Program-made: the position numbers and the translations under genes
Shown: one piece after another, positions 17,822-25,183 of the stretch
Layout of the letters: each line of letters begins with the position of its first letter
How positions within the stretch are numbered: the stretch's first letter is position 1
Notes under the pieces: model-generated
The model's database searches: none
What the model was told of the DNA's origin: nothing
What the model saw: the letters and a program-made list of their open reading frames with translations, nothing else
Assembly: GCA_016916535.1 (NCBI GenBank)
Contig: CP070278.1
Coordinates: 62,001-126,000 of the forward strand
DNA: 64,000 nucleotides
Origin: Dysgonomonadaceae bacterium zrk40
Lineage (GTDB): Bacteria; Bacteroidota; Bacteroidia; Bacteroidales; Dysgonomonadaceae
Reading direction: 5' to 3'

Positions 17822-18781
17822 GTGGCGCAAATCAGCGGCTATCATCATCTGACGCTTTCGACGGATGGTGCGCAGGAGGATTTCGATTTTTACACCAAGA
17901 CGCTGGGGCTTCATTCGGTCAAGCGCACGGTGCTGTTTGACGGCGTGATTCCGGTTTATCACCTCTATTACGGCTCGCCCGACGGCGATGCCTCGACCAT
18001 CATCACGACTTTCCCGTTCCGCAAGCCGGGCGTCTATGGCCGCCGCGGCACCAACCAGTCGCGCACCATCATGCAGGCTATCCCGAAGGGCGCCGCGAAT
18101 TTCTGGGTGGACCGGCTGAACGAGCGCGGCATCAAAGCCGAGAAGATCACCCGTTTCGGCGCCGACCGCGTCGTCTTCGCCCATCCCTGCGGCATTCCGC
18201 ATGAACTGGTGGAGAGCGACAGCGACGACCGCACGCCGATCGCCAACGAGGCGCAGGGCGTGAGCGCCGAGCACGGCATCAAGGGCATTTACGGCGCCCT
18301 GATCGCCTGCTTCGACCGCAGTTCGATGGATGATTTCATGACCGTCGCCCTGCCTTTGACCAAAGAAGCGGACACGGATGAAGGCACGGTCTACCGCGTG
18401 CCCGATGCGAATGGCATCATCCAGCGCGTCGAGGTCATCACCGATCGGGAAAGTCCGCAGGGCACCTGGACGCTGTCGGGCGGCACGATCCATCATCTGG
18501 CGCTGAACACCGGCGATGAGGAAAACCAGCTGAAATTGCGCGCCCATATCGAGGGTCTCGGCTTCACCGACATCTCCGAGCAGAAGGACCGCAACTACTT
18601 CAAGTCCTGCTATGTCCGTTCGCCCGGCGGGGCGCTGTTCGAACTGGCCTGGACGACGCCGCAGGGCTGGGCCCGCGACGAACCTCCCGGCCAGATCGGC
18701 AAGACGCTTGTGTTCCCGCCATGGTTCAAGGACCGCGAGGATGAGCTGCGCGCCGGGCTTGAAGAGGCCGAGTTCGTTTGA
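17822..18781 (+). CDS. VOC-superfamily ring-cleaving dioxygenase, PcpA/LinE-like (hydroquinone 1,2-dioxygenase type)
   Basis: 319 residues from GTG 17822, eight bases after GGGAGGA; the longer upstream frame is not used. There are two glyoxalase-like modules. Candidate Fe(II) ligands are His9 (GYHHLTL), His225 (TIHHLAL) and Glu274 (ALFELAW). These correspond, at a constant offset of two, to His11, His227 and Glu276 as I recall them for PcpA, which cleaves (chloro)hydroquinones. The segment VLFDGVIPVYHLYYG also matches that family. Expected product is a maleylacetate-level compound, which would feed the maleylacetate reductase upstream. The stop codon shares one base with the start of the next gene. 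Confidence 0.87.
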   Translation: MAQISGYHHLTLSTDGAQEDFDFYTKTLGLHSVKRTVLFDGVIPVYHLYYGSPDGDASTIITTFPFRKPGVYGRRGTNQSRTIMQAIPKGAANFWVDRLNERGIKAEKITRFGADRVVFAHPCGIPHELVESDSDDRTPIANEAQGVSAEHGIKGIYGALIACFDRSSMDDFMTVALPLTKEADTDEGTVYRVPDANGIIQRVEVITDRESPQGTWTLSGGTIHHLALNTGDEENQLKLRAHIEGLGFTDISEQKDRNYFKSCYVRSPGGALFELAWTTPQGWARDEPPGQIGKTLVFPPWFKDREDELRAGLEEAEFV

Positions 18782-19431
18782 TGGCTTCGGGTGCGCTTCA
18801 TCTGCCGGCGGAAAAACAGGCCAGGGCGATCTGTGTGTTTGTGCATGGCCGGGGGCAATCGCCCGAGGAAATGCAGGCACATGTCCTGGACCGCCTTGAA
18901 GCGCCGGAGGTCGCCTTCGTGCTGCCGCGGGCCGAAGCAGGCTCGTGGTATGAAGCGAGGGCGATCGATCCCCTGACAGACGGGACGCGGTCTGCGCTTG
19001 CGGCCGCTCTGGAGCAGCTTGCCGCCGATGTGGCGGGCGCGCGCGCTGCGTTCGGCGCGCTGCCCTTGCTGCTCGCCGGGTTTTCGCAAGGGGCCTGTCT
19101 TGTTCTGGAATATGTCTTTGCGGGGCTAGCCGCCCCGCAGGCGCTCGCGGCCTTCACCGGTTGCCGCGTGGGCGCGGAGACGGATGAGCGGCCCCGGCGG
19201 CTGGCGCCGGATCTGCCGGTCTACCTGACGGGCTCGGACGCCGATCCGTGGATTCCCGTCAAAGCCTTTGCCGAAGCCGCCAGGGAGATCGGCGCGGGCA
19301 AAGGCCGGCTGCGCGCGGACGTCTTCCCCGGTCGCGGCCATGAAGTATCGGATGCGGAAGTGGCCATGCTGCAAAGCCTGTTGCAGGATCTTGCTGCGGG
19401 AGCGCCCCTTGGCATGGGGGCGGCGCGCTAG
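18781..19431 (+). CDS. Carboxylesterase/phospholipase-family alpha/beta hydrolase
   Basis: 216 residues from ATG 18781, in a TGATG overlap with the dioxygenase. The motifs are CVFVHGRGQSPEEM (oxyanion), nucleophile Ser in LLAGFSQGACL (~105), acid in GSDADPWIPV and His in GRGHEVSDAE. This is the compact carboxylesterase/phospholipase group. Translational coupling to a ring-cleavage enzyme suggests it hydrolyses an ester, lactone or acyl halide from that pathway. The TAG stop is the first triplet of a dispersed intergenic repeat, so the C-terminus may have been set by insertion of that element. Confidence 0.85.
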   Translation: MASGALHLPAEKQARAICVFVHGRGQSPEEMQAHVLDRLEAPEVAFVLPRAEAGSWYEARAIDPLTDGTRSALAAALEQLAADVAGARAAFGALPLLLAGFSQGACLVLEYVFAGLAAPQALAAFTGCRVGAETDERPRRLAPDLPVYLTGSDADPWIPVKAFAEAAREIGAGKGRLRADVFPGRGHEVSDAEVAMLQSLLQDLAAGAPLGMGAAR

Positions 19432-19532
19432 CGCATCGGCCCAAAAATCGGAATCGATTTTCGGAAAGCACGATGCGTAGATTCAATAGGTTAGAGCGTC
19501 CTTTGTGCGTCCGAATGGACGCACGGCGCTCT
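19429..19532. repeat. Dispersed Rhizobiaceae-type intergenic palindromic element, copy A
   Basis: A ~100-bp element beginning TAGCGCATCGGCC. It contains a first imperfect palindrome around AAATCGGAATCGATTTTCGG, the box GGTTAGAGCG, and a second hairpin with perfect 8-bp arms GTGCGTCC (19505-19512) and GGACGCAC (19517-19524). AGAGCG and CGCTCT pair outside it. A second, diverged copy begins at 32910. Similar elements are familiar from Rhizobium/Agrobacterium intergenic regions. Confidence 0.75.
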
Positions 19533-19631
19533 GGTTGCATATTTTCCCGAGCCGCCGTTGCGGAGGCGTTCGCGATGCGGATGGTGACCGGCGGGCAGAG
19601 GGATCGGACGGAACACAAAGGGAGAGGAAAA

Positions 19632-20906
19632 ATGATCAACAGACGAAAGTTTCTGCGCTCCACGGCGGCCACCGGGCTGATGCTTGCCGCGCCCGGGCTC
19701 GCGGCGCCCGCGATCGCCCAGGGCCGGAAGATCAAGCTCGGCTATGTCTCGCCGCAGACCGGCCCGCTTGCCGGCTTTGCCGAGAGCGATAATTATAATA
19801 TCGAGGCCTTTCTCGCTTCGTCGGTCGGCAAGAACTTCGAGGTTATTGTCAAGGACAGCCAGTCCAATCCCAACCGCGCCGCCGATGTCGCAAAGGAGCT
19901 GATCCTGAGCGACGAGGTCAATCTGATGCTTGTCGCCTCGACGCCTGAAACGACCAATCCCGTTTCAGGCGTGTGCGAATCCGAGGGCATTCCGGTGCTT
20001 TCGACCGTGGCGCCCTGGCAGCCCTGGTTTATCGGCCAGCAGGCCAATCCGCGTGATCCCTCAAGCTGGCAGCCTTTCGAGTTCGCGTTCCATTATTTCT
20101 GGGGCATGGAAGATATCATCGCGGTCTACACCGCCATGTGGGATCAGCTCCAGACCGACAAGTCCGTCGGCGGCCTGTTTCCCAACGATGCCGACGGCAA
20201 TGCCTGGGGCGATCCCGAAACCGGCCTGAAGCCGGGCCTTGCCGAACGCGGCTATGCACTGACCAATCCCGGCAGCTTCCAGAACCTCTCAGACGATTTC
20301 TCGGCCCAGATCAACGCCTTCAAGGCGGCGAACACCGATATCATCACCGGCGTTCTCATTCCGCCGGATTTCACCACCTTCTGGAACCAGTTGCGCCAGC
20401 AGGGCATGCAGCCGAAGGCCGTCACGGTCGCCAAGGCGCTTCTGTTCCCGCAATCGGTGGAGGCGCTCGGCGAGGCGGGCAACAACCTGTCGTCGGAAGT
20501 GTGGTGGACGCCGAACCATCCCTTCTCGTCTTCCGTGACCGGGCAAAGCTCGGCCGAGCTTGCTGCGGATTTCACCGCCAAGACCGGCCGTCCGTGGACC
20601 CAGCCGATCGGCTTTGTGCACTCGCTGTTCGAGGTCGCCGCCGATGTGATGGGCCGGGCCGAGGACCCCACCGACGGAGAGCTTGTCGCCGAGGCGATCG
20701 CCGCGACCGACATGGAATGCGTCGTCGGCCCGATCGCCTGGAACGGCAAGGGCGTGCCGCCGTTTGCGGCGAAAAACGTCTGCAAGACGCCGCTCACCGG
20801 CGGCCAGTGGCGGATCAAGGATGACGGCGGCTATGACCTGGTGATCGTCGAAAACGGCGCGGCGCCGGAAATTCCGACCGGCGGCAAGATGGAAGCGCTC
20901 AGCTAG
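19632..20906 (+). CDS. ABC transporter substrate-binding protein, LIV/HAAT type, Tat-exported (set 2 partner)
   Basis: 424 residues from ATG 19632 behind GGGAGAGG; the frame is open upstream, but that stretch is the repeat element. The Tat signal is MINRRKFLRSTAATG with cleavage after ~AIAQ (30). The mature protein begins KIKLGYVSPQTGPLAGFAE and shares blocks with the binding protein at 386 (DSQSNPN, SSEVWWTPNHPFSSSVTGQ versus TTEVWWTPAFPFKSSITGQ). It is the natural partner for the binding-protein-less importer at 8923-12253. Its separation by ~7 kb of catabolic genes suggests rearrangement or insertion of those genes. Confidence 0.9.
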   Translation: MINRRKFLRSTAATGLMLAAPGLAAPAIAQGRKIKLGYVSPQTGPLAGFAESDNYNIEAFLASSVGKNFEVIVKDSQSNPNRAADVAKELILSDEVNLMLVASTPETTNPVSGVCESEGIPVLSTVAPWQPWFIGQQANPRDPSSWQPFEFAFHYFWGMEDIIAVYTAMWDQLQTDKSVGGLFPNDADGNAWGDPETGLKPGLAERGYALTNPGSFQNLSDDFSAQINAFKAANTDIITGVLIPPDFTTFWNQLRQQGMQPKAVTVAKALLFPQSVEALGEAGNNLSSEVWWTPNHPFSSSVTGQSSAELAADFTAKTGRPWTQPIGFVHSLFEVAADVMGRAEDPTDGELVAEAIAATDMECVVGPIAWNGKGVPPFAAKNVCKTPLTGGQWRIKDDGGYDLVIVENGAAPEIPTGGKMEALS

Positions 20907-21196
20907 CGCGTCTTTCGGCCGGATACCCCTTTGTCTTCCGCCCGGATGACAAGGCGGAGGTCTGGGGCGGGTCTGGGTCTCGATGAAACGCGGACCCGCT
21001 CCACATTCATCCAATCGATCGGTGCCCGCGCGCGCCGAAGGCAATGTTGCCGCCTTTTGTCAAAAAAAACTGGCCTGCGCAATCCGATCGGTTCAGACTG
21101 GCATTGGCGGGCTCGCCTTGAACCAACGGGATCGGGTCCTTGATGTCTGCATCGACGCAAGGGCCGTGGGCATCGACGCTGCCTGGAGTGATGAGC

Positions 21197-22813
21197 ATGG
21201 TTGAAACAGAGACCGTCGACGACGGCGAATTCGATTATATCGTCGTCGGAGCGGGATCTGCCGGCTGCGTGCTGGCCAATCGGCTCAGCGCCAATTCGGC
21301 AAACCGCGTGCTGCTGCTTGAGGCGGGCGGGCACGACAACCACCACTGGGTCCACATCCCGGTCGGTTATCTCTATGCCATGGGCAATCCACGGCTCGAC
21401 TGGTGCTATCGCACGGCGCCGGAGCCGGGGCTGAACGGCCGCGCGCTTGCCTATCCGCGCGGCAAGGTGCTGGGCGGCTGTTCCTCGATCAACGGCATGA
21501 TCTACATGCGCGGACAGGCGGCGGATTACGACCAGTGGCGGCAGGCGGGCTGCACCGGCTGGGGCTGGGACGATGTGCTGCCGCTGTTTCGCAAGTCCGA
21601 AAATCACTTTGGCCCGGCAAGCGCCGTCCACGGCAAGGGCGGCGAGTTGGACGTCTGCGAACAGCGCCTGCACTGGCCCGTGCTCGATGCCCTTGCTGCA
21701 GCGGCCGAGGAAATCGGCATTCCCGCCACCGACGATTTCAATGACGGCGACAATGAGGGCGTCGGCTACTTTCCGGTCAACCAGCGCGGCGGCCTGCGCT
21801 GGAACGCCCGCAAGGCCTTCCTGAACCCCGCCCGGTCGCGATCCAATCTGCGCATCGAGACGAAGGCCCATGTCGCGCGCATCGCACTGTCGCAGGGGCG
21901 CGCGGAGGCGGTGATCTACCGCCAGAACGGCCGGACCAGACGGGCCGCCTGCCGGGGCGAGATCGTGCTTGCCGCGGGCGCGGTGAACACGCCGCAGCTT
22001 CTGGAGCTTTCCGGCATCGGCGATGGTGGCCTGCTGCAGTCCCTCGGTCTTCCCGTGGCGCTCGATATTCCCGCCGTGGGCGAGAACCTCCAGGACCACC
22101 TCCAGATCCGCACCGTGTTCCGCATCACCGGTGCGCTCACATTGAACGACCGGCTCGCAACGCTGGCAGGCAAGGCCGGCATCGCGCTCGAATATGCCTT
22201 GCGCCGCACCGGGCCGATGTCGATGGCGCCGAGCCAGCTTGGCATCTTCACCCGGTCTTCGCCCGAGCATGAGCGGGCCAATCTCGAATACCATATCCAG
22301 CCGCTTTCGCTGGAAGCCTTCGGCCAGCCGCTCGACAGGGAGCCGGGTGTGACGGTTTCCGTCTGCAACCTGCGCCCGGAAAGTCGCGGTACGATCCATA
22401 TCACCGCCCCGACGCCCGACGCGCCGCCCGACATCCGCCCCTTGTATCTCTCGGCGCGCGCCGACCAGATCGTCGCCGTCGACAGTCTCCGCCACGCCCG
22501 ACGCCTGATGGCCGCCGCCGGTCTGGTGGGGCTCAACCCGCGCGAGATCAAGCCCGGCCCGGATGTGCAATCGGACGAGGATCTTCTGAAGGCCGCCGGC
22601 GCTCTTGGCACCACGATATTCCACCCGGTCGGCACGGCCCGCATGGGCGGCGACCCCGCAAGCGTGGTCGACCCGGAACTCAGACTGCGCGGCCTCGCCA
22701 ATCTGCGCATCGCGGATGCCTCGATCATGCCCACCATCCCCTCCGGAAACACGCATGCGCCGGTGACGATGATCGCGGAAAAGGCCGCGGAGATGATGCT
22801 GGCGGCCCGATAG
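21197..22813 (+). CDS. GMC-family FAD oxidoreductase (choline dehydrogenase-like)
   Basis: 538 residues from ATG 21197, eight bases after GGAG; ATG 21191 is an alternative two codons up. The FAD-binding motif is YIVVGAGSAGCVLANRLS with the acidic residue in LLLEAGG. GMC signature 1 is YPRGKVLGGCSSINGMIYMRG and signature 2 lies around GAVNTPQLLELSGIG. The C-terminal active-site region has HPVGTARMGGDPASVVDPELRLRG with catalytic His, then NTHAPVTMIAEKA. Such enzymes oxidise alcohols to aldehydes with electrons passed to O2 or quinone. The alcohol substrate is not evident. The ~290 bp upstream show no other gene. Confidence 0.92.
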   Translation: MVETETVDDGEFDYIVVGAGSAGCVLANRLSANSANRVLLLEAGGHDNHHWVHIPVGYLYAMGNPRLDWCYRTAPEPGLNGRALAYPRGKVLGGCSSINGMIYMRGQAADYDQWRQAGCTGWGWDDVLPLFRKSENHFGPASAVHGKGGELDVCEQRLHWPVLDALAAAAEEIGIPATDDFNDGDNEGVGYFPVNQRGGLRWNARKAFLNPARSRSNLRIETKAHVARIALSQGRAEAVIYRQNGRTRRAACRGEIVLAAGAVNTPQLLELSGIGDGGLLQSLGLPVALDIPAVGENLQDHLQIRTVFRITGALTLNDRLATLAGKAGIALEYALRRTGPMSMAPSQLGIFTRSSPEHERANLEYHIQPLSLEAFGQPLDREPGVTVSVCNLRPESRGTIHITAPTPDAPPDIRPLYLSARADQIVAVDSLRHARRLMAAAGLVGLNPREIKPGPDVQSDEDLLKAAGALGTTIFHPVGTARMGGDPASVVDPELRLRGLANLRIADASIMPTIPSGNTHAPVTMIAEKAAEMMLAAR

Positions 22814-22994
22814 GAATCGCCCGGCACAAGATGTTTTTCCTATAAACGCGGGCTTCAGCGTGTCGCATGCTGGCCCTGTCATGGGCCATGCGCGGCGAAC
22901 GGGAGACTGACATCTGCTCCACCGCCAAAGCGGGCATCGGCAAATATCTTCCCGGAAAGTTGATCTTTTCGGCGGATCGTCGCCGATCGCGCCT

Positions 22995-23504
22995 TCATGC
23001 TTCCGGCGGCGGGCCGAAACGGTTCGGCTTGCCGCCGCCCGCGCGAGCCAGGAGCACGATGAGATAGATCGCGGAGCCGGCCCCTGAGAGCGCCGCGACG
23101 CTGACCACGGCGATGATCTGCGGACCGGTATTGCCAAAGGTCGCGACCTCTTCGAGCGGTTTGGAGAGGCCAAGGAGCAACGCGAAGCTGATGAGGGTGA
23201 TGGCAAGCGGCAGCCCGGCAGGCAACAGGATCCACCATCCCCGCCGGTTCACGTCATGCAGGCGGCGGACGCCGGCCGAAAGCAGGGGAAGCAGCGTGAC
23301 GATGATGAAGAATACCGTAACCGGATGACGATCCTGAAGCCCACGTTCCGGATCGGCCGGAAACAGAAGATCGTCGGCCATGCCGGCACTCAGCTGGCCA
23401 ATCACAAGCGCCAGCACGAACCACCAGTATTCCGCCCGCGAGGCCCGCCCGCCGAAGCGGGCGAATTTCCTCAAGGAGGTCAGGATCGCCCGATGCGGAC
23501 TCAT
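22995..23504 (-). CDS. DUF805 inner-membrane protein
   Basis: 169 residues. The N-terminal FARFGGRASRAEYWWFVLAL and the central GVRRLHDVNRRGWWILLP are the DUF805 landmarks. Four hydrophobic segments are visible (about 25-42, 63-80, 93-112 and 128-150). The role of the family is unknown. Its ATG overlaps the stop of the MORN-repeat gene (ATGA, 23501-23504), making it the last gene of a three-gene minus-strand operon. The 181 bp between its end and the convergent GMC gene hold nothing recognisable. Confidence 0.88.
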   Translation of the reverse strand: MSPHRAILTSLRKFARFGGRASRAEYWWFVLALVIGQLSAGMADDLLFPADPERGLQDRHPVTVFFIIVTLLPLLSAGVRRLHDVNRRGWWILLPAGLPLAITLISFALLLGLSKPLEEVATFGNTGPQIIAVVSVAALSGAGSAIYLIVLLARAGGGKPNRFGPPPEA

Positions 23505-25183
23505 GGCGCATTCCGGGCGGGGGTCGCGTCTCCCTGCAGCCGGCCGTCACGCCAGAGCTGATGGGAGACGGGACCCTCGGCGTCGTAATAGGTGGTGGTG
23601 CCGTCGCGCTTGTCGTGTTTCCACATCTGCACTTCCTCAAGCGCGCCGTTTTCCGCCAGGATGTAGCGCGGCCCGTCCTTCATACCGTTGCTGAAGCTTG
23701 TGACCGCGATGCGGTAGCCGTTGCCGTCAAAGGTCGTCCAGCGGCCTTCCTGGATACCGTAGTCGTAGCGGCCCTGTCGCGTCTCATCGCGGTAGGGCAC
23801 CTGTTCCAGCCATTCGCCGTGCTTTTCGCCGTCGACATAGCGGCCGCCGGCAATCATCCGGTCGCCGTCCAGCTCCTTGTAGGGGCCGTCCAATACGCCC
23901 GCGTCATAGGTGGCGAGCCGTTTGAGCTCGCCGTTCATCCTGTATGTGCGCTGCGCGCCGGTCAGCTTGCCGTCATCGTCATAGGTCTCGTGGATGACGT
24001 CGCTGGAGTGTTCCGTCCGGCGCCAGTCGCCGACGCGCTTGCCGTGGTCGTAATAGCCCCGGTCCCACTCCCGACCGCGCCAGGCGCGGGTGTAAAGACC
24101 GTCCTCCTTGCCGTCGACATAGTGGACGCGGGTGGTGATCTGGTCGATTTCGGTGGTCGAGACGAACAGGCCGCGATATTCGCCGTCAACCAGTTCGGTG
24201 CGGTCGAGAAGCTTATCGTTGAGATACTTCGTGAACAGGAGATAGCCGTCGGCCTTGATCTCGGTTTCGGTGAAATTGCCGTAATGCTCGACGGTTTTTT
24301 GCCCTTCGCCGCGGCCTTCGATCTGCACCGGTTCCTGGAGCCAGATCAGCGCTCCGTCCTTCCATTTCCGGTTTCTCAGTTCGCTTCCATCTTCGGCATA
24401 GTCGGTCTGGGCGACCAGTTCGCCGGATTCCGACCAGCGTTTTGCGCTGCCGGTCGGTTTGCCCATATCATAATGCTGCTCGGCCCGGCGCGCGCCCGAG
24501 GGCCAGTATTCGGTGACGACCCCATCGGCCGCGCCATCGACATAACGGCCTTCCTCGATGAGGTTTCCGTCCTCGTCATAATCCTTGTAGGGCCCGTCGC
24601 GTCGGCTAATCGACCAGTGGATTTCGGCGGCAAGCTTTCCGTTTTCGTGGTATTTGCGTTCCACGCCGTCGATATGGCCGTCGACATGATTGTTTTCGGC
24701 CGAAAGCGTGCCGTCCTCATAATAGAGGCGCCACGGACCGTTTAGCACGTCATCCTTCCAGGTGGTTTCGCGCTGGGTCTTGCCATCCGCCCAGTACCGG
24801 ACCTCCGTGCCGTTTTTCTTTCCATCCTCATAAGGCGTGCGGCCCACGACATTCTCGTCCTCGTCGAAGGTCACCATCTCGCCGTCGCGACGGCCGGCCT
24901 CGTTGAGCGGAACGCGGGTCTTGAGGTAGCCCGAGCCGGGATAGAAGGTCTCGATCTTTCCGACCTTGCGGCCTTCATCCAGCGTCGGGGCGGTGTTCCA
25001 GACGCGGGCGTAACGGTCATCGTCTTCGTCGTAGATATCGATGATATAGACGCCGTCCTTTGCCTTTTGCGGCGGCGTGTAGCTGTAGGCGCCGTCCGGG
25101 GCTGGTGCCAGGTTTTCATCGACATTGGCGGCATGGGCGGCGCTTGCGGAAAGCGCGAGCAGAAGGGCGAGAGCGGTTTTCAT
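23501..25183 (-). CDS. Exported MORN/YwqK-repeat protein
   Basis: 560 residues with a Sec signal peptide (MKTALALLLALSASAAHAAN, cleavage after ~18). The rest is at least ten tandem MORN-like units of the form G-x-Y/W-x-x-Y-x-x-DGxL-x-x, for example NGPWRLYYEDGTLSAENN and DGPYKDYDEDGNLIEEGRY. It would form an extended beta-hairpin ladder in the periplasm or on the outer surface. YwqK-type proteins have been annotated as antitoxins in Gram-positives, but no toxin is adjacent and that label should not be transferred. The start has GGGAGGA upstream and overlaps the preceding gene by ATGA. Confidence 0.82.
   Translation of the reverse strand: MKTALALLLALSASAAHAANVDENLAPAPDGAYSYTPPQKAKDGVYIIDIYDEDDDRYARVWNTAPTLDEGRKVGKIETFYPGSGYLKTRVPLNEAGRRDGEMVTFDEDENVVGRTPYEDGKKNGTEVRYWADGKTQRETTWKDDVLNGPWRLYYEDGTLSAENNHVDGHIDGVERKYHENGKLAAEIHWSISRRDGPYKDYDEDGNLIEEGRYVDGAADGVVTEYWPSGARRAEQHYDMGKPTGSAKRWSESGELVAQTDYAEDGSELRNRKWKDGALIWLQEPVQIEGRGEGQKTVEHYGNFTETEIKADGYLLFTKYLNDKLLDRTELVDGEYRGLFVSTTEIDQITTRVHYVDGKEDGLYTRAWRGREWDRGYYDHGKRVGDWRRTEHSSDVIHETYDDDGKLTGAQRTYRMNGELKRLATYDAGVLDGPYKELDGDRMIAGGRYVDGEKHGEWLEQVPYRDETRQGRYDYGIQEGRWTTFDGNGYRIAVTSFSNGMKDGPRYILAENGALEEVQMWKHDKRDGTTTYYDAEGPVSHQLWRDGRLQGDATPARNAP

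Noticed and set aside
17533-17940. Possible small gene in the gap before the PcpA-like gene
   Set aside because: No ribosome site, overlaps the real start, and the peptide resembles nothing; treated as non-coding.
23561-24745. 394-codon plus-strand frame opposite the MORN-repeat gene
   Set aside because: Valine- and alanine-rich shadow of the repeated codons; the minus strand shows a signal peptide and MORN units.
23501-25183. YwqK antitoxin of a toxin-antitoxin pair
   Set aside because: The protein is exported and no toxin gene is adjacent; only the MORN-type repeat is shared.
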